From Paralichthys olivaceus (lineage: Eukaryota; Chordata; Actinopteri; Pleuronectiformes; Paralichthyidae): a stretch of 64,000 nt of DNA. Location: the NCBI RefSeq assembly GCF_024713975.1, contig NC_091112.1, positions 15,100,501 through 15,164,500 on the forward strand. The letters are read 5' to 3'. The notes beneath the pieces were generated by a model, which saw nothing but the letters and a program-made list of their open reading frames with translations, was not told the DNA's origin and did no database searches. The position numbers and the translations under genes were made by a program. Of this stretch, positions 1 to 11,295 are shown piece by piece (positions within the stretch are counted from its first letter, which is position 1; each line of letters starts with the position of its first letter).

Positions 1-3000
1 CGTCAAGCAGTTGGTAGCAAACATACGACCATGTTGCAAAGTGCTGTGAAGACGTATTATTTCTACATAATGTGAGGATAAGGTCAGGATATGTCACACG
101 TCTGATTTGACTATTGCTTATTCTGACTAAGGTAATCAAACATTCAGTCAATTGACTTCACCTGGTTAATATTGGAATATTGGTGTCCGCATATAAACAA
201 ATTCATTGTCTCTTCAAAGTATGCTTATGATGATATGGTGATTCTGGCCAAAAAGTCCCAATTATTGCTACATTTGAATCAAAATGTTTTTTTAATCATC
301 AGAATATTCAGATTGGTCTAATGTCCTAATGCATGGAGGAGCTTATGTGCAGTATATTAAGACCTCTGTATTGAATGGTGAATTGAGCCGTATTTGACTT
401 ATGGGTCACCTCTCCATCTGTCAAAGATTGTAACATTCAGCATTTCAGGACTGACATGAAGCATTTCATCTGTGTGTGTGTGTTATTGTGTGTGTCCCAG
501 GGGTGTATTGTGTCGGTGGGGGTCAGCTGGGCGGCTGCTGGGGGAGGATCTGCCAGTGAAGTGGTCAAGCAGCCCCAGATGGGTTTCTAATAGTCCTAAT
601 CCAACAGGTCAGCGTGCTGGGCTCTGCCTCGCCGTCGCCCCTCACAAACCTGGGCTTCCTCTCCTTCTGTCTCCTCTCGCTCTCTTTCAACTCCCCTCTG
701 CTTATCTAACCCCCACCCCCTCGCTATCTCCCCCTCCCCTGTCTTGCTCTGCCTGTCTTTCCAGAAAAGCAGCAAGAAGCTAATGAGGCTTGGCTGGCGT
801 TTATCCAGCCTTCTATCCCATTGTGCATGTGTGTGTGTGTGTAAGAAATCTCCAGCCTTTATTACAATATGTCTGCATTAAAATAAATATTAACGATAAT
901 TGCTTTGTTGCTTTAATAGGATAATTTATACAGGATTTCAGCTGAGTTGGGGGGGAAAGCAGAGGTCGTTGGGAAAACTGCTCTGTGGAGACAGGTAGTC
1001 ATGGGCGGTTGGAAATGGGGATTCCGAGGTGGATATTTAGGGGCGGAAGGCAGGTTTTCCGCCCCATTAAAAGGTTTCCAGTGCAGGGAGATGTGCTGCA
1101 CCTTGGATGAGACAGTCCTGTTATCTCTCTGCGGAACAAACAGATGGGAAATCATTCCCGCTTCTCCCTGTGTCCGTGAAGCACCTGCCTGTTTTCCATA
1201 CAGAGGGACCATCCTGAGAAACAAACACTAAACAGCCTCCTGGCACACGCTTTGATGCTGAAATCTACCTTTTCCCAACCTGAGAATATTCTTAATGCCT
1301 CATTAACTCCCATTGTTGGAACTCTGCAGACAGATCGTGCTAATGAGACACATTTCAGAGAGTATAGGTTTCAAAAAAACGTTATATTTTCATCTTTTTT
1401 CAGTTTGACAGACCAATGCCGCACTGGTTCACATTTGATATAATTTACAGAGAGCGGCGCAGGATAGGTGGGAAGGAGGCGAGGAATCACATGCGACAAT
1501 GCTGCGAGGTTAGAGACGGAGAGGAGACCTGTCACACACATTGTCGTAGCAGTCATTAGTGCTAAGTGACAGTTTCTGGTGGCCCTCAGCCGGGGAAGCA
1601 GAGGAGAGACAGAGAGAGAGTGTGTCAGGGGAGGCGAGACAGCGGGATGTAATGCATTATATCAACAACAGGTTCACTCCAACACCCAGCCAACCTGACA
1701 GTGTTAATATTGCAGGATTATTATTCAGCCGGGCTGAGCCGAAGGTGTGATGACCTGAGCAGGTGACGGGACTAATTAACCACCATTTGACCCTGCCCGC
1801 CTCAGACAGCTGCTCCGTGTGTGACTGTGTGTGTGTGACTGTGTGAGTGTGAATGTGCACTCAATGACAGCTTAAGAAATCATTTTTATTCCTCCACTAG
1901 TGAGGATGAAGTAATGTCTGTGTGTGTGTGTGTGTGATTGTGTGTATCCACCTGTCTGTCAAATGTTTCAGTCATCATATTTCAGGTGGTATCCCACACA
2001 TGACTTGATTTGCATAGGAAACAAATTAAATGGTCTCACAGCTGTTGGCAGAAATAATGGATTTTAGAGACTATGGGTCTAAGATTGAGGATGAAGTCAG
2101 GTGTTAAGAGGTAACACTGCAGTGTGCAGTCAATCAGTCAGAGGGACGTGTGCATGAACGGAGCTTTTTGATTGAATGTATTGAAGTCTGTGTGGGAATG
2201 TACTGGTTGGCTGCTGATGTACTGTAACCTGTGAATATTATACTGTGTAGTGCTGCACCAGAGTGACGCTGCGCCAGTTTCCTCCAACTAGTGGGAAAAC
2301 AGAATATGCATTGTTTGCATCATCCGGCTGAAATTCTTAGCTTCATTTTTCTAAGAGCTTGAGGATCCAATAATTACTAAATGCGAGAACCAATTAAACA
2401 CATGGAATCTTCACACATTTGAGGTGTATTGATTGATTCACAGAACTCATGCATTGAAAAACATGCTAGCAAACATTCCATCTCAAAAGTTGCCAGTGGC
2501 TGCTAATAGTCTTAAATCGAAAGAGAGAAATTAACCATTTTTTCTATCCGTCTGTTCATTGAATAGTATCCAAGATTTTGAAGAATATTATGAGAAAAAA
2601 CAAAAGTTGTAATATTGCGAGAATAAAGTTATAATTTTAGGCAAGGTGTCATTTAAGACGAGGAATATCAGAAGATTAGCTTCAACTATTTGCAAAATGT
2701 AGAATTTAACTGTAAAACAGCTGTTAGCAGAGACAACGAGGTCAGCGATGCTTGTAATTGATTATGCATGTTCTGGTTTGCACTGGTAGCAGAGACTAAC
2801 GCTTGTCATTTCCTTAAATAGAAGCCTGATGAATCAGCGAAGGCTCTGTCCTGACTGAAAAGACATGATCAGCATGAGGTTGTGCATGTCATCATCTCCA
2901 AATATCTAAATATATTCTGCCTGTCTAGACTAAAGTTTTTAACTGTAACAGCTTTTTAGCTAAAATTTCAGAGTAGTATGGACACCAGGCGTATTTGTAT

Positions 3001-5245
3001 CAGAGTTTCTGTTTTCAAATGAAAACACAGTGGGTCCCTTTCCTGAAGCACAGAGCCGGTGATGGTTCAACTCTTACATTGAGGATACAGCTGGAGCTGT
3101 GGCTCTGCTCTCCCCCACCTGATGCCAGAGCTGTGGGGAACACGGTGGTCTCTCTCTCATCTGATGCTAACTCCCTCATCTCTAATGTATTCTTCCTGTC
3201 GATCACTGTCTTTACAGTCAGGCAGGCCTCATTTATCCCTGTCCTCCTCGCTGTTGCCTTCTCTCTGACTGACTCAGTGTGTTTGTGGCTATAACATCTC
3301 AGAAAAACAGTCAGGCTGTACATTTTTACCAGAATTTTTAGCACATTACAAACACAAAAAAACTAAAAGTGAGTGTGAAATATGAATTATTTTAATTCTG
3401 AAAAATCTGTATATTCTAAGTGCATTTAAGTTGAAATCTAAAAATATACCATTATTACTGCAAACTAACCTCAGTCTTTTTCTTTTTCCTTTTGTGTTTT
3501 TAATGGGGAGTAGGGCCCCACATGTTAAATGGGACCCCAGATGCTTAAGCTGCCACAATGCCTGCTGAAAAAGAAGGCGTTTTAATAGATGAGCTTCACC
3601 CCTGCCTGCACTCCAGCTTCCCCTCAGAATGGGTTTCAGATGTTTGATCTCCATTTGATGATAGTAAATTAGTATAAAAATATTCAAATCAAAAAGTAAC
3701 ATTCACTATTTATTATTTACGATGATTAATGCCATTCTAATTACAACACGCTACATCCATGCTGGTCTGACTCCCAGTCCCAGCTACTGCAGATCAAAAT
3801 CCATTTTACCTGTACGTGTGGACCTCTTGTCCATTCTCAAAGGTTTCTGCATGTTTATGTAAAGCGAAATGTTTGGGAAACTATGAGGTCATAGCTTACT
3901 TTGTGCATGTCCACTGTTGCTTTTTCTAATGAGCCTACGCTAGAAACGGCAACAACAATGGTGTCGATATCCCAGTTTGTCTACGTTTGGTTAGCACTAA
4001 TGACAAGTTTTCAGCTAAATTTGGCATCATTGCACCATATTACCGGCATTTATAGCCATCGTCCTTGCCGAATATTACTAGCGACATTCTCTGGTACTTG
4101 GAGGTTCATTGATGTTGACTATAGCGCCACCTATTGGCCTGGCATGCATGTTTGTTTGTAGTTCTTTTTGTGTTCTTTTTGTGTTCGTCTGGACGGACAT
4201 TTTCTATAATCCAGGGGGGAAAATGGTGTAGACAAAGCCTCAAACCACTGGAGTTGACTTTTGCATCATTGTCATCATGATGAATGTAGACGAAGGGGCT
4301 ATTAAGTGACAAAAAATGTTTCCCTCTACAACTCTTTATATCTATATATATCATAACGAGAGTGACGGTCAAACTTCTACAGGCAGGTGGCAATAACATT
4401 TGACTGTGCTCCGCGTCTGTTATGTTCATTTACATATTCATGTTTTCTCCAGAAATAAGCAGCTGAATTAAACAGTTTTATTTTAGGGTCTGCAGAGAAT
4501 AGAACCGGCTCAAAAGTAAATTCAATTAAGTGACAGAGAAATACAACCATCGGAGTATAGCAAATATAATATAAATATTAATATAAATATCAGCACATAA
4601 CATGACGAAGGGTCGAAGAATTGATCGGGGCCCTTCACGGTATTTTAGTGATGCTGGTTGCAGCTTTCTCTCTGAAACTTTAAAAGTGACCTGCTGCATG
4701 ACTCAGTCCACAGAACCTTGAAGCTGCTCCACTCCTGCTGCACAAAGAGCTGTTCACCTGTTCACCAAAATTCAGTGAAGCTCGACTCAGTACGAAGAAC
4801 TGGAGAATCAGTTACTGTTGTGGTGAAGGCGCTGTTGTTGTGATGATCAATGTCACTTACATTGATGAGTACCAGTCGCCACATACCGTGTGTCCAAATT
4901 GCAAGTTCAACTCCTCGGACCCTAGCAATACACAGGCCAGGTCTGGAGTCAACGGTTCTCAAGATATGAGACTGACATTCACACAGATTTCTGGAATTAG
5001 TAGATACAACCCACACGGCTAACTACATCATATCACTTTCTAGATTGCGGACAAAGAGGTTACTGATTGGTCCAAAAGGGAACAGACCAACTAATGGCGT
5101 CTACGACTGAAGTTTGAGCAGCTACCTGTAAGAGGAACCAAAGCAGACACACACAGTCCACTGAATTCTTGTGGGCCCCATATGGACTGCACACTTTAAT
5201 CATTAATGACATGGTGATGATAGAGTGCTCTTGACCTCCAGGTTT
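1..5245. other. Intergenic, upstream irx1b flank, no gene seen
   Basis: Six-frame translation gives only short open frames with no recognisable domain. The stretch holds small TG tracts (about 824-842 and 1917-1938). A degenerate tandem at 2583-2640 contains GAATAAAGTT-type units. There is a repeat-free TAAT-rich block at 1650-1830 (see findings). The part around 4120-4440 contains the phrase TAGCGCCACCTATTGGCC, which suggests old repeat DNA, but no element borders can be drawn. Confidence 0.5.
2583..2640. repeat. Degenerate tandem with GAATAAAGT(T/C)(A/G)TAAT units
   Basis: The units alternate TATTATGAGAAAAAACAAAAG and ATATTGCGAGAATAAAG, a decayed form of the teleost repeat built of 'attacgagaataaagtcgtaat' units. 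A shorter relative occurs at 60442-60482. Confidence 0.45.

Positions 5246-5281
<36 letters not shown>
5246..5281. repeat. (CA)n microsatellite
   Basis: About 18 uninterrupted CA units. Open reading frames across it are artefacts of the repeat. Confidence 0.95.
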
Positions 5282-5283
<2 letters not shown>

Positions 5284-8200
5284 CTTAAATCTCTGCAGCT
5301 CCTTTAGTCCAGTCATCCGTCGTGTCTTTTAACTTCTCAGCGTTCCTACAGACTGGTGACTTCCCCGGTTCAACTCCTCAACAATAGGCAGGTGCTTCCC
5401 AGCGCTGGGGAAAGCTGGCCCGCCATTGTCCCCGCTGAAAGCCCAGTTATTCATTGCCCGTGAGTTAAAGAGCTGACCCCGGTGTAACACTGAAGGAGCC
5501 GGCTATCAACACTGAGGCCCTTTGTCTGGCCCTGCCTCGTCTCTGATCACCCTGTAATGAAGTGAGAGTTCGGTCGAAAATTTACAGCCTTCGCCCCTCT
5601 CCTCCCTTTCAACTCCCTCTCTGCCTTGTCTTCATTTTTAGTGCTCTCTTTCTCCACAGACATCATTTTAAAGGGTTCTCCTCCCACTAAAGCCCTTTAT
5701 ATAATAACAATGATGACAATATGAGATGGGCCATTAATTCCCTCTCAATGGATCCCAGTTGTTTTCCCCTCTTCTCCTGTCGTCCCTCCCTGCTCCTGCT
5801 TGCTGTGTTTTATTCGCTTTCTCCAGCTCTATAGGGATGGGTGATGTGGTTTCTCCCTCCCATAGGGGGTCCAACTGACATACACACACACACACACACA
5901 TGCTCACACACAGACACGTGCACAAGTAGGCGAGAGTCCTAAATGAATCACCTCCTACTGTTCCCATAATGGGGAGTTAAACGCTCTAAATGCTTTACGA
6001 CATTTAATCATTACCTCACACAGGCAGTCGTCCCCACACACAAACACACACACACACACACAAACTGTTGCGTCAAACACAACCCTTATCTGTGAGAAAA
6101 TACATTCAGGACCTATGCAAAAACTGTTCCAGGATCCGAGCGGCGGCCAAACATTTTTGGTCTGGTTAATGCCTTATTTTTTTCCCCTCAAAATATTTCC
6201 TCAATCTGAAATTGAACTGCGGATGGACCTGCTGTAATAAATCCTCTCCTTGAAGTGTGTGTCTGTGTTTGTGTGTGTATGTGTGAGTGTGTGTGTGTGT
6301 GTGCGTGTGTGTGTGTGATATCCCAGGGTAAATTGTTTCCTCCAGGCTTTGAGAGGTGGGCATTCAACAGCCTGCCAAAAGAGCTATAGGCGATAATTAA
6401 ATGATTCCATGCTTGAAAGGAGAAAGAAACAGAGACAGAGAGCGAGAGAAGAGAGGAGAGAGAGCGATATTGAGACGGCAAAGGATGGAGGAGAGAGAGG
6501 GAGAGCTGGACTGAGTGTGAGGAAGGGAAAGGGAAACACACAGAGACGGATAGATTTAGAAAGAGGAGGGTTTTATTTGCCACAGTGTGGGATAGTATCA
6601 CACTCTGCGGGCCAACACTCAACGGATCCAACCCAATGCCTGAAGCCAGCTTGGAGATAAAGAAACATCATTAATCAGCCATGCTGGAAGAGTCTAAATC
6701 AGAATGGCTCCTGTCAAATGCCAAAGAACACGTTTCATTCCAAAGCCCCGCTTCTCTTTTACCTTTATTTCTGCTGTCTTGTTCTGCAGCATCCTGCTTC
6801 AAATCACCATGTTTTGACTTTTTTTTTTACAAACGTAGACCCAGCACAACCAGTCAGCCACAGCAGGTCTGCATCGGAGCAACTGGGTGTTCGATGCCTT
6901 GCTCAGGGGGCAGTACATTATTACTGTTGCTTTTCCATAACGTTTGTAGAGTTGCAAGAGACTATTTTAAGAATGGTCAAAATAAAGAAAAATACACACT
7001 ACACTATTACGTTTCTACCTGCCATCCACACTCTAGAGTTTTGGAGCACTTAAAATGGAGTGAAAACAGTGTTTACTTTAATTATCTCCAGGGCTGTATT
7101 GTGGTATAGATGGACAAAAACTGAGACATATGGAAACTATGACTGATACATTCTGGTCTTGTTATTGTATCGTCAGCTTGTCCTGCCCCGACAGCCGTCG
7201 CACAGTAACAGAGCTATGGATGAAAAAGTATTGAAAAGATGTATGTGAGTTTTTTTTAACATGTGTACCATTAGCTGTTTGGATCTTCTGATGTTTTCGC
7301 CTCGCTTGTTGCTGCCATTACCTCTTCGAAAAACAGTTTGTCGCAAAAGCACTATGAATCATGGGATATTTTGGGCTGGTAAGGATCCACATCCAGCATC
7401 CATTGCTTGGGAATGGAAGGGGGTATTTGTCGGGTGCATTTGGAGGAGCCTTTGAATTGGGACTGTCAAGTCGAGCCGCTGTGACACATTCAGTCTACGA
7501 GTGCAGCCTCCGAAGGATGCGGCCCCTGAACTGAGACACAGTGATAGCCTCCTCATTCGCTTCCTGATTGATTATCAGTCACAACTCGACTAGCAGCGGT
7601 TATACTGTTCCACCTCATTGTCGGTAGAAAAATAAAGAATCGCAAAGCTTACTTTTCACCATATTTTCTTCTTTTTCACAGTATTTTTGACAACAAATCC
7701 AACAACTACAGAGTAGACAATCCAAAAATCTTGTTTACAACGATACACACTAGCCCAGTGTACGTGAATGGTCATGTGATATAGGTTTTCTGGTGCGTTA
7801 GTATGGATGCAGATTATTAGTGATGCAGAGCTAAACCACTCAAGTGGCCCGGGATCGTTTAGTTTAAAACGAGAAAGTATTAGTATGATCATCTTCAGTT
7901 CTTAACAAAGCTCCTCCAGAGCCACATATAATATTATAAAACTGATTCTCCTCAAGATAAACAAACTGATGTTGTGGTCAAATCTGTGAAGTTCCCTTTT
8001 AATTTGACTTCATGTGCTAAATAGTTGTACAAATTCATCATTTGTGTGATAATAAAATAAAATGTCTTTAAATAATAATAATAATTTAATTAATTATTAG
8101 ATAATTAGATAATTAGTCAGACAAGCTATTTGAAGTTGACAGCTTGGTCTTGGACCTGAACACACAAAGAAACTCTTACTCCAGAGTCCAGCTTTGTGAT

Positions 8201-8496
8201 GTGGAAATATTATATATATATATAAAATAGAAATGCATTGTGACTAATTCAATTTCAGCATATGTGGCTTTTGGACAGTGCACACAGAGAAAGGCACATC
8301 ATCTTTACAAATTTAGAAATTGAAATACAATATTTCACAGGTTAACTCTAATATTTCACGTCTTAGTTGTTTTTTTGTCATAGTAAGTTACATCATCACC
8401 TCTTTTTCCATGTCCCTCCCCTCTCTCCACCTCCCATTCAATAAGCGATCCAGTGGTTGAGTGTTCGCTCATTTACATCTCTCAAACTGTCTCTCT

Positions 8497-8500
<4 letters not shown>
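5282..8500. other. Intergenic: microsatellites and unique sequence
   Basis: No coding signal. Short CA/TG tracts lie at 5880-5900, 6036-6062 and 6256-6319. The block 5430-5740 is repeat-free and contains TAATGAAG, GGCCATTAATTCC and a TATATAATAACAATGATGACA stretch, compatible with old regulatory DNA. A dispersed repeat begins near 7250. 7900-8400 is AT-rich with nothing recognised. Confidence 0.45.
7250..7541. repeat. Dispersed repeat, family A, copy 1
   Basis: Aligned by eye with 53340-53630. Shared blocks in the same order are ACCATTAGCTGTT, (A/T)GGATCCAC after a GGACTGG/GGCTGG stretch, AGAGCCTT(T/C)GAA(T/A)TGGGAC, and a GGATGC...TGAGACACAG end. The family is probably a non-autonomous DNA transposon; this copy lacks a clear left end. 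Confidence 0.6.
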
Positions 8501-8587
<87 letters not shown>

Positions 8588-8640
8588 GCACACACACACG
8601 CACACGCGCATGCACACACGCACGCACACACACGCACACA
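8501..8640. repeat. Long (CA)n microsatellite with CG interruptions
   Basis: Roughly 80 bases of pure CA followed by CACGCACG-type interruptions. Apparent open frames on both strands here are repeat artefacts. Confidence 0.97.
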
Positions 8641-8930
8641 TTGTTGCTGCATATGCCGATTTTTCAAGACTCACAGGATTCAGTTCTCATCACTTGACAC
8701 CCGCTGTTGCTCAGGTTTCAATGCTCAAACAGAAAAAAGCCCTCTCTCCCATTCCCTGTCTCTTATACTCTCTCTCGCTCTGACAGTAGGTGTTGCATAC
8801 TAATGTGTGTGTGTGTGTGTCTCAGGGGGGTGAGATGAGGAAGTCCTCTCCCATTACTCAGTGCCCACCAGCTGGGCAGGGGCAAGGGCTTCAGCAGCCA
8901 GACAGATGGTACTGTCACCCCCTGCTCACA

Positions 8931-8946
8931 GACACACACAGACACA

Positions 8947-9014
<68 letters not shown>
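8931..9014. repeat. (CA)n microsatellite
   Basis: GACACA start followed by about 35 CA units. Confidence 0.97.
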
Positions 9015-9016
<2 letters not shown>

Positions 9017-9298
9017 AGTGTATTAGTGAGGAGGAAGTCATTAGCTGGGAAAACCACAAGATTCCTTATTGAACAGGGGGAAGAAAAGGGGTGAGGTTGA
9101 GATGTAAAGAGGGAGGGAAAAAAGGGAGAGAGACAGAGAGGGTGGGGGGGAGAGAGAGAGAGGGGTGGGGGGGTTATCCCGAAACTCAGTTCTGCTGAGG
9201 CAATCTGTCATGGTTGAAGTAATTGCCCTCGTCTTGCGTGAATGAAGTGATCTGTCATCGCCCACTGCATTACTGACTTAAGAACTGCTCTGACATAG

Positions 9299-9372
9299 AC
9301 ACACACACACACACACAGGCACACACAGGCACACACAGGCACACACAGGCACACACAGGCACACACACACAC
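9299..9372. repeat. CA tract with a 10-bp minisatellite (ACACACAGGC)
   Basis: Exactly five direct copies of ACACACAGGC at 9311-9360, flanked by plain CA. A higher-order unit has formed inside a dinucleotide repeat. Confidence 0.95.
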
Positions 9373-9499
9373 TGGCGCACGGTCAGAAAGCCGTGACCCT
9401 TCTGAACGCTCCAGCTCAGACGCACGCAGCTGTGACATCTTGAATAAACCACCCTTCCAAAAATTTCGGCAGAGGGGAAGAAAGAAAAAAAAGACACAT

Positions 9500-10430
9500 G
9501 GCCAGCCTCTCTGCTTCCTTTCGCTCCCTCATAATCACTCTTTGTCTGTGCAAAGAAAGAGTGCGAGTGTTGCCCAGAGAAAAGTGGCTGATTGGTTACT
9601 GTTTTATCAGTAAGAGTAGAGTGGGCCAGGGTCTCATTAGGTCAACATCCTCTGTCCCTGTTTTGTTGCTTATGTGGTGTGGTTGATACACTGTGTTGAA
9701 TGAGAAAACAGAGGGGGGAGGGGAGGTATAATTGCTCTTTAGCTGCAGCTATCAGACTAATATTTGTCTACGTGGTGAAAAGAGACATTAGTCACATTGA
9801 TTAGGACTCATTAATGGAGTGTGGGGAGGTGAGCTGGGCTTATTGGCTGCACATGTTTGAAGAAAGCTGAGCATTAGCGTGCACTGAGTGATGAAATTTG
9901 GAAAAGAAATATCAATTTCAGGCTTATAGCAAAGAATATTTAAAAAGTGAAATATAAACAATCTTTATGTATAGTTTTCACACAAATGCCTCACACCACA
10001 TCTGACTCAAACTCTTAAATTGCTTTCAGACCTGCACTGAACTCCAGATGATCAGCTGAAATTGTTCAGAGGGGCTGCATGGGAGAGCGTGAATGTCTGA
10101 GACAGTTGCTGTGGACATTCTCCGGATTCTGTCCGTCCAGTAAAAACCAAGAAAAAACCAAGAGAACGTCACACGTAGAAGAAACTAACTCGTTTAACAC
10201 TATCAAGGAGGTCAAGAGAGCTTTTGGTGATAAGGGCCGATGCCAGTGGCAATGTGCTGTAAACAATAAAGGTGATTTTGCAGCGGAATTTATACAGTTA
10301 TGTCCTGCACCTGCTCGCTGTGCCACTCACCTGAATGCTCCAGAGATTTCTGTAGTGAACACATACGTGTGGTGAATCTCCTTTTCATATATGGAAGGCA
10401 AACTCTAGACAACATTGTGCAGACATTTCT
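9500..10430. other. Intergenic, no gene; possible conserved block
   Basis: No domain is recognised in any frame. 9720-9900 is unique sequence with several homeodomain-type cores (GACTAATATT, GATTAGGACTCATTAATGG) and an ACATGT palindrome, the reported Iroquois target core. Confidence 0.35.
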
Positions 10431-11295
10431 TGGAGTTTATGTCTGAAAATGGCTTAAAACTAATCAAATTTGCAGACGACACCACATCAGTCGTTTCACA
10501 TGGAATAGTTTTGTTGGCTCTTGAGCATCGCTTCAGCCACAATTATCCTTCCTGTCAGAGTTAGAAAAGCAAAAGAAATGCTACAGAATACCTTTCCATC
10601 CCTCTGCTTACCATGGATCAAAATCAGCTCTCCTAAATTTCTTGGCAGTAACTGTTAACTCCAGCTTACTGAAGTGGGAGGGAATTACAAAGGCAATTCT
10701 TACCATGGCACATTGGATACAAGAGAGTTTTTCTTAAAGGGATAGTTCATCCCAAAATGAAAATTCACTCATTATCTACTCACCACTATGCAGATGAAGG
10801 GGTGGGTGAAGTGTTTGAGTCCACAAAACACTATAGGTGTCTCAGGGGTAAACAGCGTGGCTGCCATATCCAATATGGCAACCATGTCTTCAAGGGTAAA
10901 AAAAAAACCAACAGAAATTTACATAAAATTCCTCCATACTGCTCCTGTGGTGTCATCTAAGTGTCCATAGGCCCTGGCATTCAAATTCAACTCGAACGGC
11001 ATCATTTAAACCCTATTTTATGTTCACAGATATCCTCCTCCTAGTTACTGCAGCAGTTATCGTGAATTCTCGTAATACTCACAAGCTCTAGCGAGAACTG
11101 CAGCAGTGAACTATCCCTTTAAGGCTATTGTGGACATTTGATGTTTTAAAAAGAGACAGATATTTCCTTTTCCATTGCAGGGATGAATTCCTACGAGTTT
11201 ATGCCTCTCTTACCCTATGTTGGCTGGGATTGGCTCCAGCCCTCTGTCCCCGCTGACTCTCAGGGATGAGCGGCCACAGCTAATGGATGAATGGA
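10430..11295 (+). mobile_element. Degenerate LINE fragment (reverse transcriptase remnant and 3' tail), interrupted by a MITE
   Basis: Frame 1 of 10451-10498 reads GLKLIKFADDTTSVVS, with the FADD core of a non-LTR reverse transcriptase palm. 10617-10652 in another frame reads IKISSPKFLGSN, the KFLG block downstream of the palm. After an inserted element, 11214-11293 reads TTGGCTGGGATTGGCTCCAG ... AATGGATGAATGGA, the kind of 3' tail carried by teleost L2-type LINEs. Stops and frameshifts show a dead copy. Confidence 0.6.
10734..11122. mobile_element. MITE with 17-bp terminal inverted repeats and TTAA ends
   Basis: The left end TTAAAGGGATAGTTCAT (10734-10750) pairs with the right end GTGAACTATCCCTTTAA (11106-11122), 16 of 17 bases. 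The outer TTAA on both sides would be the target duplication. TTAA targets with AGGG ends fit Kolobok- or piggyBac-type transposases. About 389 bp, with no coding capacity. Confidence 0.75.

Noticed and set aside
4840-5022. Small open frame with CPNC motif
   Set aside because: A single CxxC in a 60-codon frame without partner cysteines, and no splice or promoter support.
6188-6631. 147-codon minus-strand frame and overlapping frames
   Set aside because: Low-complexity Ser/Leu and Thr/His runs caused by GA-rich and TG-rich DNA.
8438-9059. Cys/Val and Thr/His repeat proteins on both strands
   Set aside because: Pure translations of (CA)n/(TG)n microsatellites.
9311-9360. Regularly spaced short repeats resembling an array
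   Set aside because: Contiguous 10-bp tandem units without spacers in vertebrate DNA; not a CRISPR array.
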